A stretch of 64,000 nucleotides of DNA from an uncultured Paraprevotella sp. Its GTDB lineage: Bacteria > Bacteroidota > Bacteroidia > Bacteroidales > Bacteroidaceae. The notes below the pieces were generated by a model. It searched no databases and was not told the DNA's origin. It saw nothing but the letters and a program-made list of their open reading frames with translations. The stretch lies in assembly GCA_944321365.1 (NCBI GenBank), contig CALULA010000002.1, positions 248,001-312,000 of the forward strand, read 5' to 3'. Positions 36,121-46,700 of the stretch are shown here, piece after piece. The position numbers were made by a program, and so were the translations under genes. The first letter of the stretch is position 1. Each line of letters opens with the position of its first letter.

Positions 36121-38667
36121 ATGGATAAAATTAAGAGTTTCCTGCCTGATGCGTTGGCTGTAGTGCTTTTCATCGCAATAGGTTTTTTGTATTTTTTCCA
36201 GCCGGTGACGGAAGGATTGTCGCTGACGGGGCACGACCACAGCGGTGGTATAGGTGCCGGTGTGGAGATGCAAGAGTATTATCAGCGTACAGGTGAGCGC
36301 ACTCGCTGGACGAATGTCCTGTTCTCCGGTATGCCTACTTACCAGATGGCGCCGAGCTATGACTCCACGGATACGTTGGTGGGGTTGCAAAAGGTATATC
36401 AGTTGGGCCTTACGGGCGTCGTGATGTACGTCTTTGTCATGCTGTTGGGCTTCTACATTCTGCTCCGTGCCTTTGACTTTAAGGTCTGGATGTCTGCTTT
36501 AGGAGCCATATTATGGGCTTTCTCCTCCTATTTCTTCATCATCATTGCCGCCGGACACATCTGGAAACTGATGGCTCTGGCTTACATTCCGCCGACGATT
36601 GCCGGACTGGTGCTCTGCTATCGTGGCAAATACATCTGGGGCGGGCTGGTGACGGCTTTCTTCCTGGCTTTGCAGATTCTGTCCAATCATCTGCAGATGA
36701 CGTATTATTTCTTACCGGTCATGGGGATGATGGCCTTGGCTTATCTGATACAGGCTGTCCGTGAGAAAAAGCTGGCAGACTGGTGCAAGGCTACCGGCGT
36801 GCTGGTGCTGGCCGGTGTGCTGGGCGTAGCGGTCAATGCTTCTAATCTGTATCACACTTATCAGTACAGCAAGGAGAGCATGCGCAGCAAGAGTGAATTG
36901 ACTTATAAGAACACTGCCCGGCCGGAAAACCAGACAAAGAGCGGACTGGAGCGCGATTATATTACGCAATGGAGTTATGGTATCGGTGAGACTTGGACAT
37001 TGCTGGTGCCGGATGTGAAGGGAGGGGCTTCCGTTCCGCTGACTGCCAGTGAGACGGCCATGGAAAAGGCGAATCCGCAATACACGCCGGTCTATCAGGC
37101 TCTGACGCAATACTGGGGAGAGCAGCCGGGTACGAGCGGTCCGGTTTACGTGGGGGCTTTTGTGCTGATGCTGTTCATCTTGTCGCTCTTTGTCGTGAAG
37201 GGGCCGATGAAATGGTGCCTGTTGGTGCTCACCTTGTTGTCCGTCATGCTGTCATGGGGGCATAATTTCATGGGGCTGACCAATTTCTTCCTGGACTATG
37301 TGCCGATGTACGATAAGTTCCGTGCTGTGGCTTCTATTCTGGTTGTCGCAGAATTTACCATACCTTTGCTGGCCATGTTAGGTTTGCGGGAGCTTGTGGA
37401 GCATCCGGAAACGGTCAGGGCGAAGATGAAGTATGTGTATGTCAGCTTTGCGCTGACGGGTGGCATTGCGTTTTTGTTCGCCTTGATGCCGGACTTGTTT
37501 TTCGGGAACTATATTTCCACGTCAGAGATGAACATGTTGCAGGACGCCGTGAACCGTGGCTATATTCCGCAGGACATGTTCGCTTCCCTGCTGAGCAATC
37601 TGCATGAGATGCGCAAGGCTGTGGTTGTGGCTGACGCCTGGCGGAGTTTCTTCATCGTTCTTGTCGGTTCGCTGTTGCTGTTGGCTTTTGTTTTCAAGAA
37701 AGTGAAAGGCGGAGTGTTGGTTGCCGGCGTCTTGCTGCTTTGCCTGTTCGATTTGTGGCAGGTGGACAAGCGTTATCTGAACGATGGAATGTTCAGTGAG
37801 CCGTTGCCTGCGGTCAATACGGTGCAGAAGACGCCGGCCGATGAAATCATCCTGCGTGATCCGGACAAGGATTATCGGGTTATGAATCTGGCGGGCAATC
37901 CGTTTAACGAGAACCGCACGTCGTATTATCACAAAAGTATAGGTGGTTATCATGCGGCGAAACTACGTCGTTATCAGGAGATGATAGAAGAGCATATCGC
38001 TCCTGAGATGGGCAAGTTCGCGCGTGCCGCAGCGCAGACACAAGGCGACCTGACAAAGGTGGACGGCGATACGATATTCCCTGTGATAGACATGCTTAAT
38101 GTGAAGTATGCCATCATGGGACAGGAAGGCGGTCAGACGTTCCCCGTTGTCAACCCTCACGCTAACGGCAACGGGTGGTTCGTGAACGAGGTGCGCTATG
38201 TTCCGAATGCCGACGAGGAGATTCTGGGACTGCACCGGGTGAATCCGAAGCACGTGGCACTGGTGCAGGATAAATATAAGGACGTGCTGACCGTATCCGG
38301 CGGGGCACAGACGGTGGATTCGGCGGCCACGGTGACGCTCACTCATTACGATGCCAATGCTTTGACGTATGAAGTGAACTCGTCGACGGGAGGCGTTGTG
38401 GTCTTTTCCGAAATCTATTATCCCGGATGGCAGGCTGAAGTAGACGGGAAGCCGGTGGAGATAGCTTGTGCCGACTATATCCTCCGGGCGTTGAAGGTAG
38501 AGCCTGGAAAACACGTTGTCACGTTTAAGTTTGACCCTCAGAGTCTGCATGTGACAGAGCATATCGCCAATGCGGTGCTGATTGTCATGCTGCTGACATT
38601 GTTGTTCTGTCTGGGCCGTGAGGTGATGCGCAGACGGAAAGCCCGCGAACAGGAAGGGCATGCGTAG
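36121..38667 (+). CDS. YfhO-family polytopic membrane protein
   Basis: Large inner-membrane protein of 848 residues with about 12 hydrophobic helices, between a cytoplasmic start (MDKIKSFLPDALAVVLFIAI) and a basic tail. An extended periplasmic region with the DHSGG motif lies near residue 40, and a large soluble beta-rich domain lies near 600-800 (GVVVFSEIYYPGWQAEVDGK, the family hallmark). YfhO proteins are thought to be glycosyltransferase-like (GT-C) membrane enzymes that modify cell-wall or lipoteichoic glycans in other phyla. The substrate here is unknown. It is followed by a terminator and a 22-bp array. Confidence 0.88.
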   Translation: MDKIKSFLPDALAVVLFIAIGFLYFFQPVTEGLSLTGHDHSGGIGAGVEMQEYYQRTGERTRWTNVLFSGMPTYQMAPSYDSTDTLVGLQKVYQLGLTGVVMYVFVMLLGFYILLRAFDFKVWMSALGAILWAFSSYFFIIIAAGHIWKLMALAYIPPTIAGLVLCYRGKYIWGGLVTAFFLALQILSNHLQMTYYFLPVMGMMALAYLIQAVREKKLADWCKATGVLVLAGVLGVAVNASNLYHTYQYSKESMRSKSELTYKNTARPENQTKSGLERDYITQWSYGIGETWTLLVPDVKGGASVPLTASETAMEKANPQYTPVYQALTQYWGEQPGTSGPVYVGAFVLMLFILSLFVVKGPMKWCLLVLTLLSVMLSWGHNFMGLTNFFLDYVPMYDKFRAVASILVVAEFTIPLLAMLGLRELVEHPETVRAKMKYVYVSFALTGGIAFLFALMPDLFFGNYISTSEMNMLQDAVNRGYIPQDMFASLLSNLHEMRKAVVVADAWRSFFIVLVGSLLLLAFVFKKVKGGVLVAGVLLLCLFDLWQVDKRYLNDGMFSEPLPAVNTVQKTPADEIILRDPDKDYRVMNLAGNPFNENRTSYYHKSIGGYHAAKLRRYQEMIEEHIAPEMGKFARAAAQTQGDLTKVDGDTIFPVIDMLNVKYAIMGQEGGQTFPVVNPHANGNGWFVNEVRYVPNADEEILGLHRVNPKHVALVQDKYKDVLTVSGGAQTVDSAATVTLTHYDANALTYEVNSSTGGVVVFSEIYYPGWQAEVDGKPVEIACADYILRALKVEPGKHVVTFKFDPQSLHVTEHIANAVLIVMLLTLLFCLGREVMRRRKAREQEGHA

Positions 38668-38672
38668 AAAAC

Positions 38673-38712
38673 AATGCGCCGGAAAGGGGACTTCCTTCCG
38701 GCGCATTGCTTT
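38673..38712 (+). terminator. Terminator of the YfhO-family gene
   Basis: A 12-bp perfect stem, AATGCGCCGGAA (38673-38684) with TTCCGGCGCATT (38696-38707), followed by GCTTTT. Confidence 0.8.
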
Positions 38713-38791
38713 TCAGGGGCAGAGACGCCTGGATGCATGCGTTCCTTTTTTCCTCTTGCTCTCCGTCAGCCTTTCAGAGGCTTGTTTTTAT

Positions 38792-38901
38792 CTGTGCGGA
38801 AAGCTGCCGCCGTTTGTGCGCAAGAATGTTCTTTGTCTTGCGCACAAACGGTGACGTTCTTGCGCAACGTCAGGCTGACCTTTGCCCAAGAAAAATCAGT
38901 G
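38792..38901 (+). repeat. 22-bp-period palindromic array, locus 4 (5 units)
   Basis: Core TGCG/TGCC positions 38795, 38817, 38839, 38861 and 38883 are all exactly 22 nt apart: TGTGCGGAAAGC, TGTGCGCAAGAA, CTTGCGCACAAA, CTTGCGCAACGT and TTTGCCCAAGAA. The end units are the most degenerate. It lies between two convergent genes. The remaining sequence to 39081 shows no gene. Confidence 0.88.
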
Positions 38902-39081
38902 CATGTTGTTTTGCCTCATGCGGCAGGGCGGGATGTGTGCCGTCTTGTGCCGTGGTGTCTGTCGGTCCGGGGGGCATAAACCCATGTCGGCAGCCTGCCG
39001 GAAGTTCCGTCGCACCGCTCTTTTCCGCATTCTTGTCGACGGCATTTGCAGGCGTCTGGCAGAGAGGTATCCGGCGATGGC

Positions 39082-40017
39082 TCAGGACAGTGAGCAGAAG
39101 AAAGGGACAAGAAAGGGGACGCTGAAATCAACAGTCAGGCCGTGGTAGATGGAGAGGGGGACAAAACGGTTGCCGCAAGCTGCCGCAATAATCGGCAGAG
39201 TGGTGTCGCCGCTGGTGGCCCCTCCCTGGCTGATAGGGGCCAGCGGGCCGAAACCGCGGCATAAGAACGGAGCGGCCAGCAGGACAATCAGCTCACGCAG
39301 GATGTTGTATATCAGTGAGAGCGTGCCCAGTTCAGAGCCGCGCAGTTCGGTGATGAGGACGCCCGACAGCGAATAATAGCCGAAACCGGAGCTGGCCGCC
39401 AGCCAGTCGGCCGCACTATGACGGGTGAAGAGGCAAGACGTGAGCAGTGCTCCGGCCCATGTGCCGGAGAAGGTGAGTAAGGGCAGGGCGATGAGCCGAC
39501 GGTCCATCTGACGCAGACTGCGGTAGAATTCACGGTTCTGTCCGATGCTGAAGCCTACGCACACCAGCAACAGACAGAGGGCGTAGAAGCTGGATTGTGG
39601 CGGGATAAGCGTCAGCCAGTTGTGGCGTCCGCTCACGCAGCCGATGGCGAAAAAGGCTACAATGACGCCGCTTTCGGCCAGCTGCGACCGGATGGATACG
39701 GTTTGTGTCTGTTTCTTACCGCTGTCTGTTGCGCCGGTTTGTGCGGAGGCGTCGCGTCTGCGTCTGAGGCGTTTCCAGACCATGGCGGAGAGCGTGGCGC
39801 ATCCGGCACATGTGGTCAGGGCCAGAACGAGGGCTTCCGTGCCTATCCGTCCTATGTGTTGCACCAGAACAGGGTTTTCGCCGACTTCTTTTCCCATCAG
39901 GAATAGCAGAAGCCATACCGACCATGTGATGAGCCGTCCGATTTGAGGAACGGAATAGCGGCGCAGGGCATAGCCGGCTGCCGCACTGCACCATAAAACG
40001 AGGATTACTGTGAACAT
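39082..40017 (-). CDS. LysO-family lysine exporter (YbjE-like membrane protein)
   Basis: Inner-membrane protein of 311 residues with about eight helices, opening MFTVILVLWCSAAAGYALRR. A central cytoplasmic loop of basic and threonine/serine-rich residues (about 85-110) splits two halves. Family-typical segments include FSGTWAGALLTS near 185 and SSGFGYYSLSGVLITE near 210. LysO proteins export L-lysine and toxic analogues. A GAACTTTG box (40023-40030, minus strand) is very close to the start, leaving almost no leader. It is divergent from the GNAT-nitrilase gene. Confidence 0.85.
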   Translation of the reverse strand: MFTVILVLWCSAAAGYALRRYSVPQIGRLITWSVWLLLFLMGKEVGENPVLVQHIGRIGTEALVLALTTCAGCATLSAMVWKRLRRRRDASAQTGATDSGKKQTQTVSIRSQLAESGVIVAFFAIGCVSGRHNWLTLIPPQSSFYALCLLLVCVGFSIGQNREFYRSLRQMDRRLIALPLLTFSGTWAGALLTSCLFTRHSAADWLAASSGFGYYSLSGVLITELRGSELGTLSLIYNILRELIVLLAAPFLCRGFGPLAPISQGGATSGDTTLPIIAAACGNRFVPLSIYHGLTVDFSVPFLVPFFCSLS

Positions 40018-40096
40018 GGCTGCAAAGTTCGGGTTTTTTTGCGAGATTCTAAAGCCGTTTATTCCTTCATGTGGAACAATGGACGTATTTTGATAT

Positions 40097-40104
40097 TAAC
40101 TTTG
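40097..40104 (+). promoter_or_regulatory. -7 box of the GNAT-nitrilase gene
   Basis: TAACTTTG, 31 nt before the start codon at 40136. The -33 match is weak. Confidence 0.55.
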
Positions 40105-40135
40105 CAGTCGGTTACAGCAAAGAACGTTTGAATAT

Positions 40136-41665
40136 ATGGAAAATCAGAGTATAGGTAAGATTCAGGTACGTCCGCTGCAGATAGAGGACTACCAGCAGTT
40201 GGCCCAGTCGTTCCGGCGGGTGTACTCCGACGGGAGTGATGTGTTCTGGACGCACGAGCAGATAGAGACGCTTCTGCGCATCTTCCCTGAGGGGCAGGTG
40301 GTGACGGTGGCCGATGACAAGATTGTGGGTTGTGCGCTCTCTATTATTGTGGACTACGATCTGGTGAAGGGTGATCACACGTATGCCAAGGTGACGGGAC
40401 ACGAGACTTTCAGCACGCACACTCCGAAAGGGAACATCCTTTACGGTATAGAAGTATTTATTCATCCGGATTACCGCGGCTTGCGGCTGGCACGCCGTAT
40501 GTATGAATACCGCAAGGAGCTGTGCGAAAAGCTTAATCTGAAGGCCATCATGTTCGGCGGGCGGATTCCCAACTACCACAAGTATGCCGACAAGATGCGC
40601 CCTAAGGAGTATATCGAACAGGTGCGCAAGCGTGAGATCTACGACCCGGTGCTGACATTCCAGCTCTCTAACGATTTTCACGTGCGCCGGGTGATGACCA
40701 ACTATCTGCCCAACGACGAAGAGTCGCGCCATTACGCCTGTCTGTTGCAGTGGGACAACATCTATTATCAGCCGGAGACGACAGAGACGCTGCCGGCGAA
40801 GACCACGGTGCGCGTGGGGCTGGTGCAGTGGCAGATGCGTACGTACAGTTCGATAGACGACTTGTTCGAGCAGATAGAATTCTTCGTTGATGCGGTCTCC
40901 GGTTATAAGAGCGACTTCATTCTTTTCCCAGAGTATTTCAATGCGCCGCTGATGGCTGAGTTCAATAATCTGAGTGAGTCGCAGGCCATTCGCGGACTGG
41001 CGGGTTACACGGAGGAGATACGTAGCCGCTTCCTGCAGCTGGCCATCAGCTATAACATCAACATCATTACGGGCAGTATGCCCTTGTTGCGCGACGGGAA
41101 CCTGTATAATGTGGGCTTCCTGTGCCGTCGTGACGGGAGTTATGAGATGTACGAGAAGATTCATGTGACGCCGGACGAGACCAAGAGCTGGGGACTTTCG
41201 GGCGGGAGCGTTCTCAAGACGTTCGACACCGACTGTGCCAAGATCGGAGTGTTGATTTGTTATGATGTAGAGTTTCCCGAACTGTCGCGTATCATGGCCG
41301 ACCAAGGCATGCAGATTTTGTTTGTCCCCTATTTGACAGATACACAGAATGCTTATTCCCGCGTGCGGGTTTGTGCGCAGGCTCGTGCCATAGAGAACGA
41401 GTGTTTTGTAGTGATAGCCGGCAGCGTGGGCAACTTGCCCCGCGTGCATAATATGGACATCCAGTATGCGCAGTCCGGAGTGTTCACGCCGTGCGATTTC
41501 GCATTTCCCACCGACGGACGGCGGGCGGAGGCCACTCCCAATACAGAGATGATTCTGGTTTCGGACGTAGATCTGGATTTGTTGAGCGAGTTGCATACGT
41601 ATGGAGGGGTACGCAACCTGAAGGACCGCCGTCGAGATCTTTACGAGGTCCGCTTCAAGAAATAG
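40136..41665 (+). CDS. Bifunctional GNAT acetyltransferase / carbon-nitrogen hydrolase
   Basis: Cytoplasmic fusion of 509 residues. The first 200 residues form a GNAT fold, with the acetyl-CoA-binding HPDYRGLRLARRMYEYRKE near residue 115. Residues about 220-500 form a nitrilase-superfamily amidase with the full triad: Glu in FPEYF near 265, Lys in YEKIHVTPDE near 340 and Cys in LICYDVEFPE near 375. The combination is known in several phyla. It could couple acylation and amide hydrolysis of one metabolite, but the substrate is not known. It appears to be single-gene, with a terminator-like hairpin at 41807. Confidence 0.9.
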   Translation: MENQSIGKIQVRPLQIEDYQQLAQSFRRVYSDGSDVFWTHEQIETLLRIFPEGQVVTVADDKIVGCALSIIVDYDLVKGDHTYAKVTGHETFSTHTPKGNILYGIEVFIHPDYRGLRLARRMYEYRKELCEKLNLKAIMFGGRIPNYHKYADKMRPKEYIEQVRKREIYDPVLTFQLSNDFHVRRVMTNYLPNDEESRHYACLLQWDNIYYQPETTETLPAKTTVRVGLVQWQMRTYSSIDDLFEQIEFFVDAVSGYKSDFILFPEYFNAPLMAEFNNLSESQAIRGLAGYTEEIRSRFLQLAISYNINIITGSMPLLRDGNLYNVGFLCRRDGSYEMYEKIHVTPDETKSWGLSGGSVLKTFDTDCAKIGVLICYDVEFPELSRIMADQGMQILFVPYLTDTQNAYSRVRVCAQARAIENECFVVIAGSVGNLPRVHNMDIQYAQSGVFTPCDFAFPTDGRRAEATPNTEMILVSDVDLDLLSELHTYGGVRNLKDRRRDLYEVRFKK

Positions 41666-41806
41666 CCCGTTGCGTCGGTTGGCATGCAGACGCTTTGTGG
41701 CGTGACCACGCGGATGCCTGAATCCGGCAGGAAAGGCCGGGCGTCTGGTGCGGGGCTGATGCAGAAGGCCGTGAGATATGCCCGCCGACAGATTCGGATA
41801 AAGTTT

Positions 41807-41860
41807 AACCCGCCGGTCAGTCTTGAAGAAGACAGAACGGCGGGTTGCGTGTTTTCTTTT
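41807..41860. terminator. Terminator between convergent GNAT-nitrilase and porin genes
   Basis: AACCCGCCG (41807-41815) pairs with CGGCGGGTT (41838-41846), with further internal pairing (GTCTT/AAGAC), followed on the + strand by GCGTGTTTTCTTTT. It may serve both genes. Confidence 0.75.
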
Positions 41861-41889
41861 GTGTCTTGTATGTCTGTCGGTTTCGGGAT

Positions 41890-42912
41890 TCAGAAGCGCG
41901 TCATGAACTCGATGACGAACTTGTCCTGTTCCGACACCTTGGGGGTGGCTCCGCTGTTGTAGAAGTATTTTTCGTAATTGATACGGATGTCAGAGATAAA
42001 CGGTTTGGCGATGCTCAGCGTGATACCGCCCGTGACGCGTTTACGCTCGTAGTCGGTGATGTAAAGCCGCCCGTTGTCATCTGCCGTTCCGTCACTGTGG
42101 TCGCTCATATAGTCGAAACGTCCGAGGAATGAAATCTTGCTGAACACTTTTTTCAGCGGCAGGTCGTAGCAGATAAAGCCGTCGAATGCGTTCACGTCTT
42201 TGAACGCATCCTGGGTGTAGTGCTTGTAGAGGTATTCGGCTTCCACCATCCACCGCCCGGCTTTATAGGTCAAACCACCGTCGTACATATTGATGGAAAT
42301 GTTCTCTGGTTTGATTTTCTGTGCGCTTAAAGTAATATTGAAGCCTTTGGGCAGCTGCCATTGCGCTTTGGCGGAGTAGTTGATGTTGTTGGTCCAGAAG
42401 TCTTTCTGGTTGGTCAGTCCCGAACCGTTGAAGATACCGGCCTGGAGCGTAAGGGGCAGCGAGCCGGTGATTTTATATCCCAGTGTGGCACCGACGTCGC
42501 GCACATTGCCCACCTGTTTGGCAATGAATGAGCGGTTGGCGAAATACTGCTGGTGCGGCGAGCGGTGGGCGTCGATGGTGAAGGGGACGCGCATCTGGCC
42601 TATCGTGAAGTCGAGGTCCTTTAGCGGGGTAAGCCTGGTGTAGGCATCCAACATCTTGATCTGGCCTTCATCCGACAGGTCTATCTCAGCCTTATAGGCT
42701 ACGATCGGGGCTACTTTGCCTTCAATGCTGACCCGTGCGGTGCGTACTTGGAAACGTCCGGAATTGATTTCCGGCTGGTATTCATACTTGGCACGGACTG
42801 TTCCATGGATTTCAGGCCGGTAGTCCACCTTTTTTGTCTTTTTCTCGTTGTCGTCGGCTGCAGCGGAGAGTGGCAGGACGAGGGCTAAAGCCAGCATTGC
42901 GATCTGTTTCAT
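41890..42912 (-). CDS. Phosphate-selective porin (OprO/OprP family)
   Basis: Outer-membrane beta-barrel channel of 340 residues with a signal peptide (MKQIAMLALALVLPLSAAA). The family motif region LKDLDFTIGQMRVPFTIDA is near residue 99. Many alternating strands follow, ending in the C-terminal phenylalanine strand DKFVIEFMTRF. OprP-like porins favour anions such as phosphate, but selectivity cannot be read here. A TATCTTTG box (42940-42933, minus strand) 20 nt upstream of the start gives it its own promoter. The TetR gene ends 88 nt upstream, so regulation by that TetR is possible. Confidence 0.88.
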   Translation of the reverse strand: MKQIAMLALALVLPLSAAADDNEKKTKKVDYRPEIHGTVRAKYEYQPEINSGRFQVRTARVSIEGKVAPIVAYKAEIDLSDEGQIKMLDAYTRLTPLKDLDFTIGQMRVPFTIDAHRSPHQQYFANRSFIAKQVGNVRDVGATLGYKITGSLPLTLQAGIFNGSGLTNQKDFWTNNINYSAKAQWQLPKGFNITLSAQKIKPENISINMYDGGLTYKAGRWMVEAEYLYKHYTQDAFKDVNAFDGFICYDLPLKKVFSKISFLGRFDYMSDHSDGTADDNGRLYITDYERKRVTGGITLSIAKPFISDIRINYEKYFYNSGATPKVSEQDKFVIEFMTRF

Positions 42913-42932
42913 GTCCTTTTATATTGCTGGGG

Positions 42933-42940
42933 CAAAGATA
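42933..42940 (-). promoter_or_regulatory. -7 box of the porin gene
   Basis: TATCTTTG on the minus strand. The -33 match is weak. Confidence 0.6.
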
Positions 42941-43000
42941 CGTTTTTCATGTGAATATGGCATGACACAGATGTTACAATTCCGTGACATTCCTTTTTGT

Positions 43001-43696
43001 TCATTCCTGTCTGCCGCGTTGGGAGCCGTCGGTTTGTCTGTCGAACCTCAAAGGCATGCCGTGTCCGCCCGTCTTTTCCGCAGAGAGCAGGTTGGTCATG
43101 TGCATGAGGATATAAGGTTTCCACTGCTTCAGCAGCTGGTCGAAATTTTCTCCTTTCTGCAGGATGAGCTGCGCACTGATGGGTTTGGACAGGAAAGGGA
43201 AGGTGAGCAGACCGTAGAAAGTATAAAAGACGAAAGGCAAAGGCACAGCTTTGAGCTTTCCGCTTTCCATCTCTTTCTGCAGACTGCGGGCGATTTTCTT
43301 TAAATGCAGTTCCTGGGCCAGCTCGCTGATGGTGGCGAGTAGCAGGTTGGCATCGCGTTGCATTTCACGCATGAGGAAGAAAGGGAGCGACGGCTGGGCG
43401 GTGAATATCCTGAAGTAGGCGTCTGTTACTTTGCTGATGCGCTCTTGTATGGGGCTTTCCTGTTGCAGGACGATGTCCTGCACTTCGGGAATGATTGCAC
43501 TCACGATGTTTCGGAATACGGCCCGGAACATCTTGTCTTTCGTGCGGAAGTAGTAGTGCAGTGTGGGGCGGTTGATGCCTACGGTTGCGGCAATATCGCT
43601 CATGCTGGTCTCTACGAATCCTTTCTCTAAGAACAGCTGCTGTGCTGTCCGTATGATTTTTGTTTCGAGATTCTCGTTGGATGGATGTCTGGTCAT
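43001..43696 (-). CDS. TetR/AcrR-family transcriptional regulator
   Basis: Repressor-type regulator of 231 residues. The N-terminal helix-turn-helix is at about 26-60: FVETSMSDIAATVGINRPTL followed by HYYFRTKDKMFRAVF. The ligand-binding helical domain fills the rest. The open frame extends upstream by 79 codons into the preceding gene, but the ATG at 43696 gives the normal family start, 8 nt after the stop of the activase. It is therefore the second gene of that operon. A perfect palindrome over the operon start site (47922-47941) is a good candidate for its autoregulatory operator. Confidence 0.9.
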   Translation of the reverse strand: MTRHPSNENLETKIIRTAQQLFLEKGFVETSMSDIAATVGINRPTLHYYFRTKDKMFRAVFRNIVSAIIPEVQDIVLQQESPIQERISKVTDAYFRIFTAQPSLPFFLMREMQRDANLLLATISELAQELHLKKIARSLQKEMESGKLKAVPLPFVFYTFYGLLTFPFLSKPISAQLILQKGENFDQLLKQWKPYILMHMTNLLSAEKTGGHGMPLRFDRQTDGSQRGRQE

Positions 43697-43704
43697 GGCT
43701 TTTG

Positions 43705-46700
43705 CTATTTTATTTTGTCCGCGAACAACAGCAGTCGGTTGGTGATGTTTACTTCGCTTACGCCACTGTCGAAATCCAGCGACAGCAGATTCAGATCCGG
43801 ATAGAATGTCTTTATCTTCTTTTCTACGCCCCGTGCCACGATCTGGTTGGCAATGCAGCCGAACGGTTGCAGGCTGATGACATTTTTTATACCTTGCCGG
43901 GCATACGACATGATTTCGGCAGGAAGGAGCCATCCCTCGCCGAACTGTGCGTTCAGACTGATGACTTTACGTCCTTCTTCGGCTTCGTGGAATATGTCAC
44001 CCAGCGGTGTGAAGTAGCGGAAGCGTCCGGCTGTGCGGTTGACACGCTCTATTTGTTGCCGCACGATTTTGTAAAGGCCGTCGTAGATGAAGGTCGGAGC
44101 TTTCTGCCGTTGCAGATGAGTCTGTACGTTGGTGCGGCGGTTGACGAAATTCTGCATGAAGAAGTCTGTCAGCACGGGCGGGACCACTTCAAGCTTCCGT
44201 CTGGCCAGCCAGTCGGTGATATGGCGTTGCGCAAAGGGGTTGAACTTGAGAAAGATTTCTCCCACGATGCCCACTTTGGGGCAGTCGGCTTCGCGGCATA
44301 TCCGGTTGAAGTCGTCGGCGGCTTGTGCCAACAGGTCGTACAGTTTATCCGACTTACGTTCCCGGATGAGTCGGTCTGCGCGGTCGAGATATAGTTTCCT
44401 CAGCCGGTCGGCCTGTCCTGCTTCTGTCTCACGGACAAGGGCGGCATAATAGAATCTGGCGATGCAGTCGCTGTACAGGATGGTGCGTAAAGCCACCGGC
44501 AATAGTCTGAGCCAGTTGATTCTGAATCCCGGTTGTATGTTCTTGAGAGACTCGCTGAAGGTCAGCGACACCACGGGGACATCGCCATATCCGGCGTTCA
44601 CCAGTGCCTTCTTGATGAGGCTGATGTAGTTGCTGGCGCGGCATTGTCCTCCTGTCTGGGTGATGGCCACCGATGTTTCTTGCGGATGATATTTTCCGCT
44701 TTTGAAAGCTTTGATGATGTCGCCTACGATGAGAGTGGCCGGATAGCATACTTCATTGTTGGCATATTTCAGTCCCCATTCGTCGGATGAACGGTCGCTA
44801 AGCGGCAGGTTTTCGGTGTCGTAGCCGGCAAGCTGCATCACAGCCGGAGCCAGCGGTGAGATGAACGGGGTGAAGAAAGGCAGCAGAATCTTGCGCCGTT
44901 TGCACTTGCGGTCGAAGATGGGGGTGGTGACAAAGTCTTCCGTGGCAGAGGACGCCGCTTCCTTTTGGGCTATTTTCAGACTTTCCACCATCGACTTTAC
45001 CCGTAGTCTCATGGAGCCGATGTTGTTGATGTCGTCTATCTTGAGCAGTGTGAGCGATTTGTGATGTCGCATCAGCAGGTCGCGCACTTCATCGGTTAAG
45101 AAAGCGTCCGGTCCGCAGCCGAATGAAGTCATCTGGACAAATTGTACGTTTGGTCCTTGTTGTGCGCACCAGTATGCTGCGCGCAATATCCGGTTGGGAT
45201 AGGCCCATTGCGAGATGAAATGCACTTCGCCTTCCGGCACTTCGGGAGCTTCGGACAAGTTGTCGGTCAGAACGTGGATGCCCATGTCAGACAACAGGTC
45301 GGACACTTTGTGCTGTATCAGAGGATCGGTGTGATAAGGGCGTCCGGCCAGAATGATGGTTAAGGCCTTTTCCCGTTCTGCTTGCCATAAGATGCTGGTA
45401 TTATATTCTTCTATGGCTTGCAGATAGGCTTCCTGTTCCGACAAGGCTTTCCGGAAAGCGCGGATGATGGTCGGCTGGTCTATGTTCAGGCCTGCCAGAT
45501 ATTCCCGGCACTGTTCAAAAAGCAGTTTCTTGTCCTTGAAGGAGATGACGGGCGTGTCGATGGGTATGTCAGTATGTTGTACGCTCTTGATGACTTCGGA
45601 ATAGCCGGTGACAATGGGGCAGTTGTAGCTGTTTTGCCCTTTGTCTGGCCGTTCAAAGACCACGAAAGGCATGAAGATACGGTCTACACCACGGTCGCAC
45701 AGATTTTGTATATGGCTATGTACCAGTTTGGCGGGGAAGCAGATGTTGTCCGACATGACCATGCGCGCGCTGTGTTCGTAGTCTGTAAAGCGTGACGGGT
45801 CGGACAGACAGACTTGTATGTCGCAGGCGGTAAGCAGCGTGTGCCAGAAAGGATAATCTTCGTACATATTCAGGCAGCGGGGCAGACCGAGCGTCAGCCG
45901 TGGCTGTGCCACTGTGACTGTACGGTCGAAAAGCAGCTCATACTTCCGGTGATAGGCGTTGGTGCCTTTGCGCATGCTGGTCTCAGTGTTGGTGAAAACC
46001 TTTTCACAGCGGTTGCCGGAGTAGTAGTTCTTACCGTCATGGAAGCGATAACGCATCACCATGCAGCGGTTGTCGCATCCCGAACAGTGCAGTGTGCGGG
46101 TCTGACAGTCGGCTTGCCGGAGCATGTCGTCGGGAGTGAGGGCGGTGCCGGGGTGCTGTAAGGCATAGAGGGCGCAGCCATAGGCTCCCATCAGTTCAGG
46201 AATGTCGCATCGCGACACCTCGGTCCCGGTGTGGAGTTCCAAGGCGCGGACTACGGCATCGTTGCGCATGGTGCCTCCTTGAACGACAATGTGCTGTCCC
46301 AGTTCGGCGGTGTCTTTCAGCTTGAGTACTTTGTACAGGCAGTTCTTGACCACGGAGCAGGCCAGTCCTGCGGCGATGTCGTCTGTCGTTGCACCCTCGC
46401 GGAGCACTTGTTTGACCTTAGAGTTCATGAACACGGTGCAGCGCGTGCCCAGGTCGCATGGAGCAGCCGACCGGCAGGCGGCTTGTGAGAAGTCCTGGGC
46501 TGTGTGCCCCAGTGTGCGGGCAAAGGTCTCAATGAACGAGCCGCAGCCTGAAGAGCAGGCTTCGTTGATTTCAATCCGGTTGATGATGCCCTTGTTCACG
46601 AAGATGGCCTTCATGTCTTGTCCGCCGATGTCGAGGATGAAAGACACGTCAGGGTCGGTGTGGCGGGCTGCCATATAGTGGGCGATGGTTTCGATGATGC

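Noticed and set aside
40112..41596. 494-codon open frame opposite the GNAT-nitrilase gene
   Set aside because: The forward protein carries all catalytic residues of two families; the reverse frame matches nothing.
43697..43933. Upstream extension of the TetR frame
   Set aside because: The extra 79 codons overlap the activase gene and give a non-TetR N-terminus.
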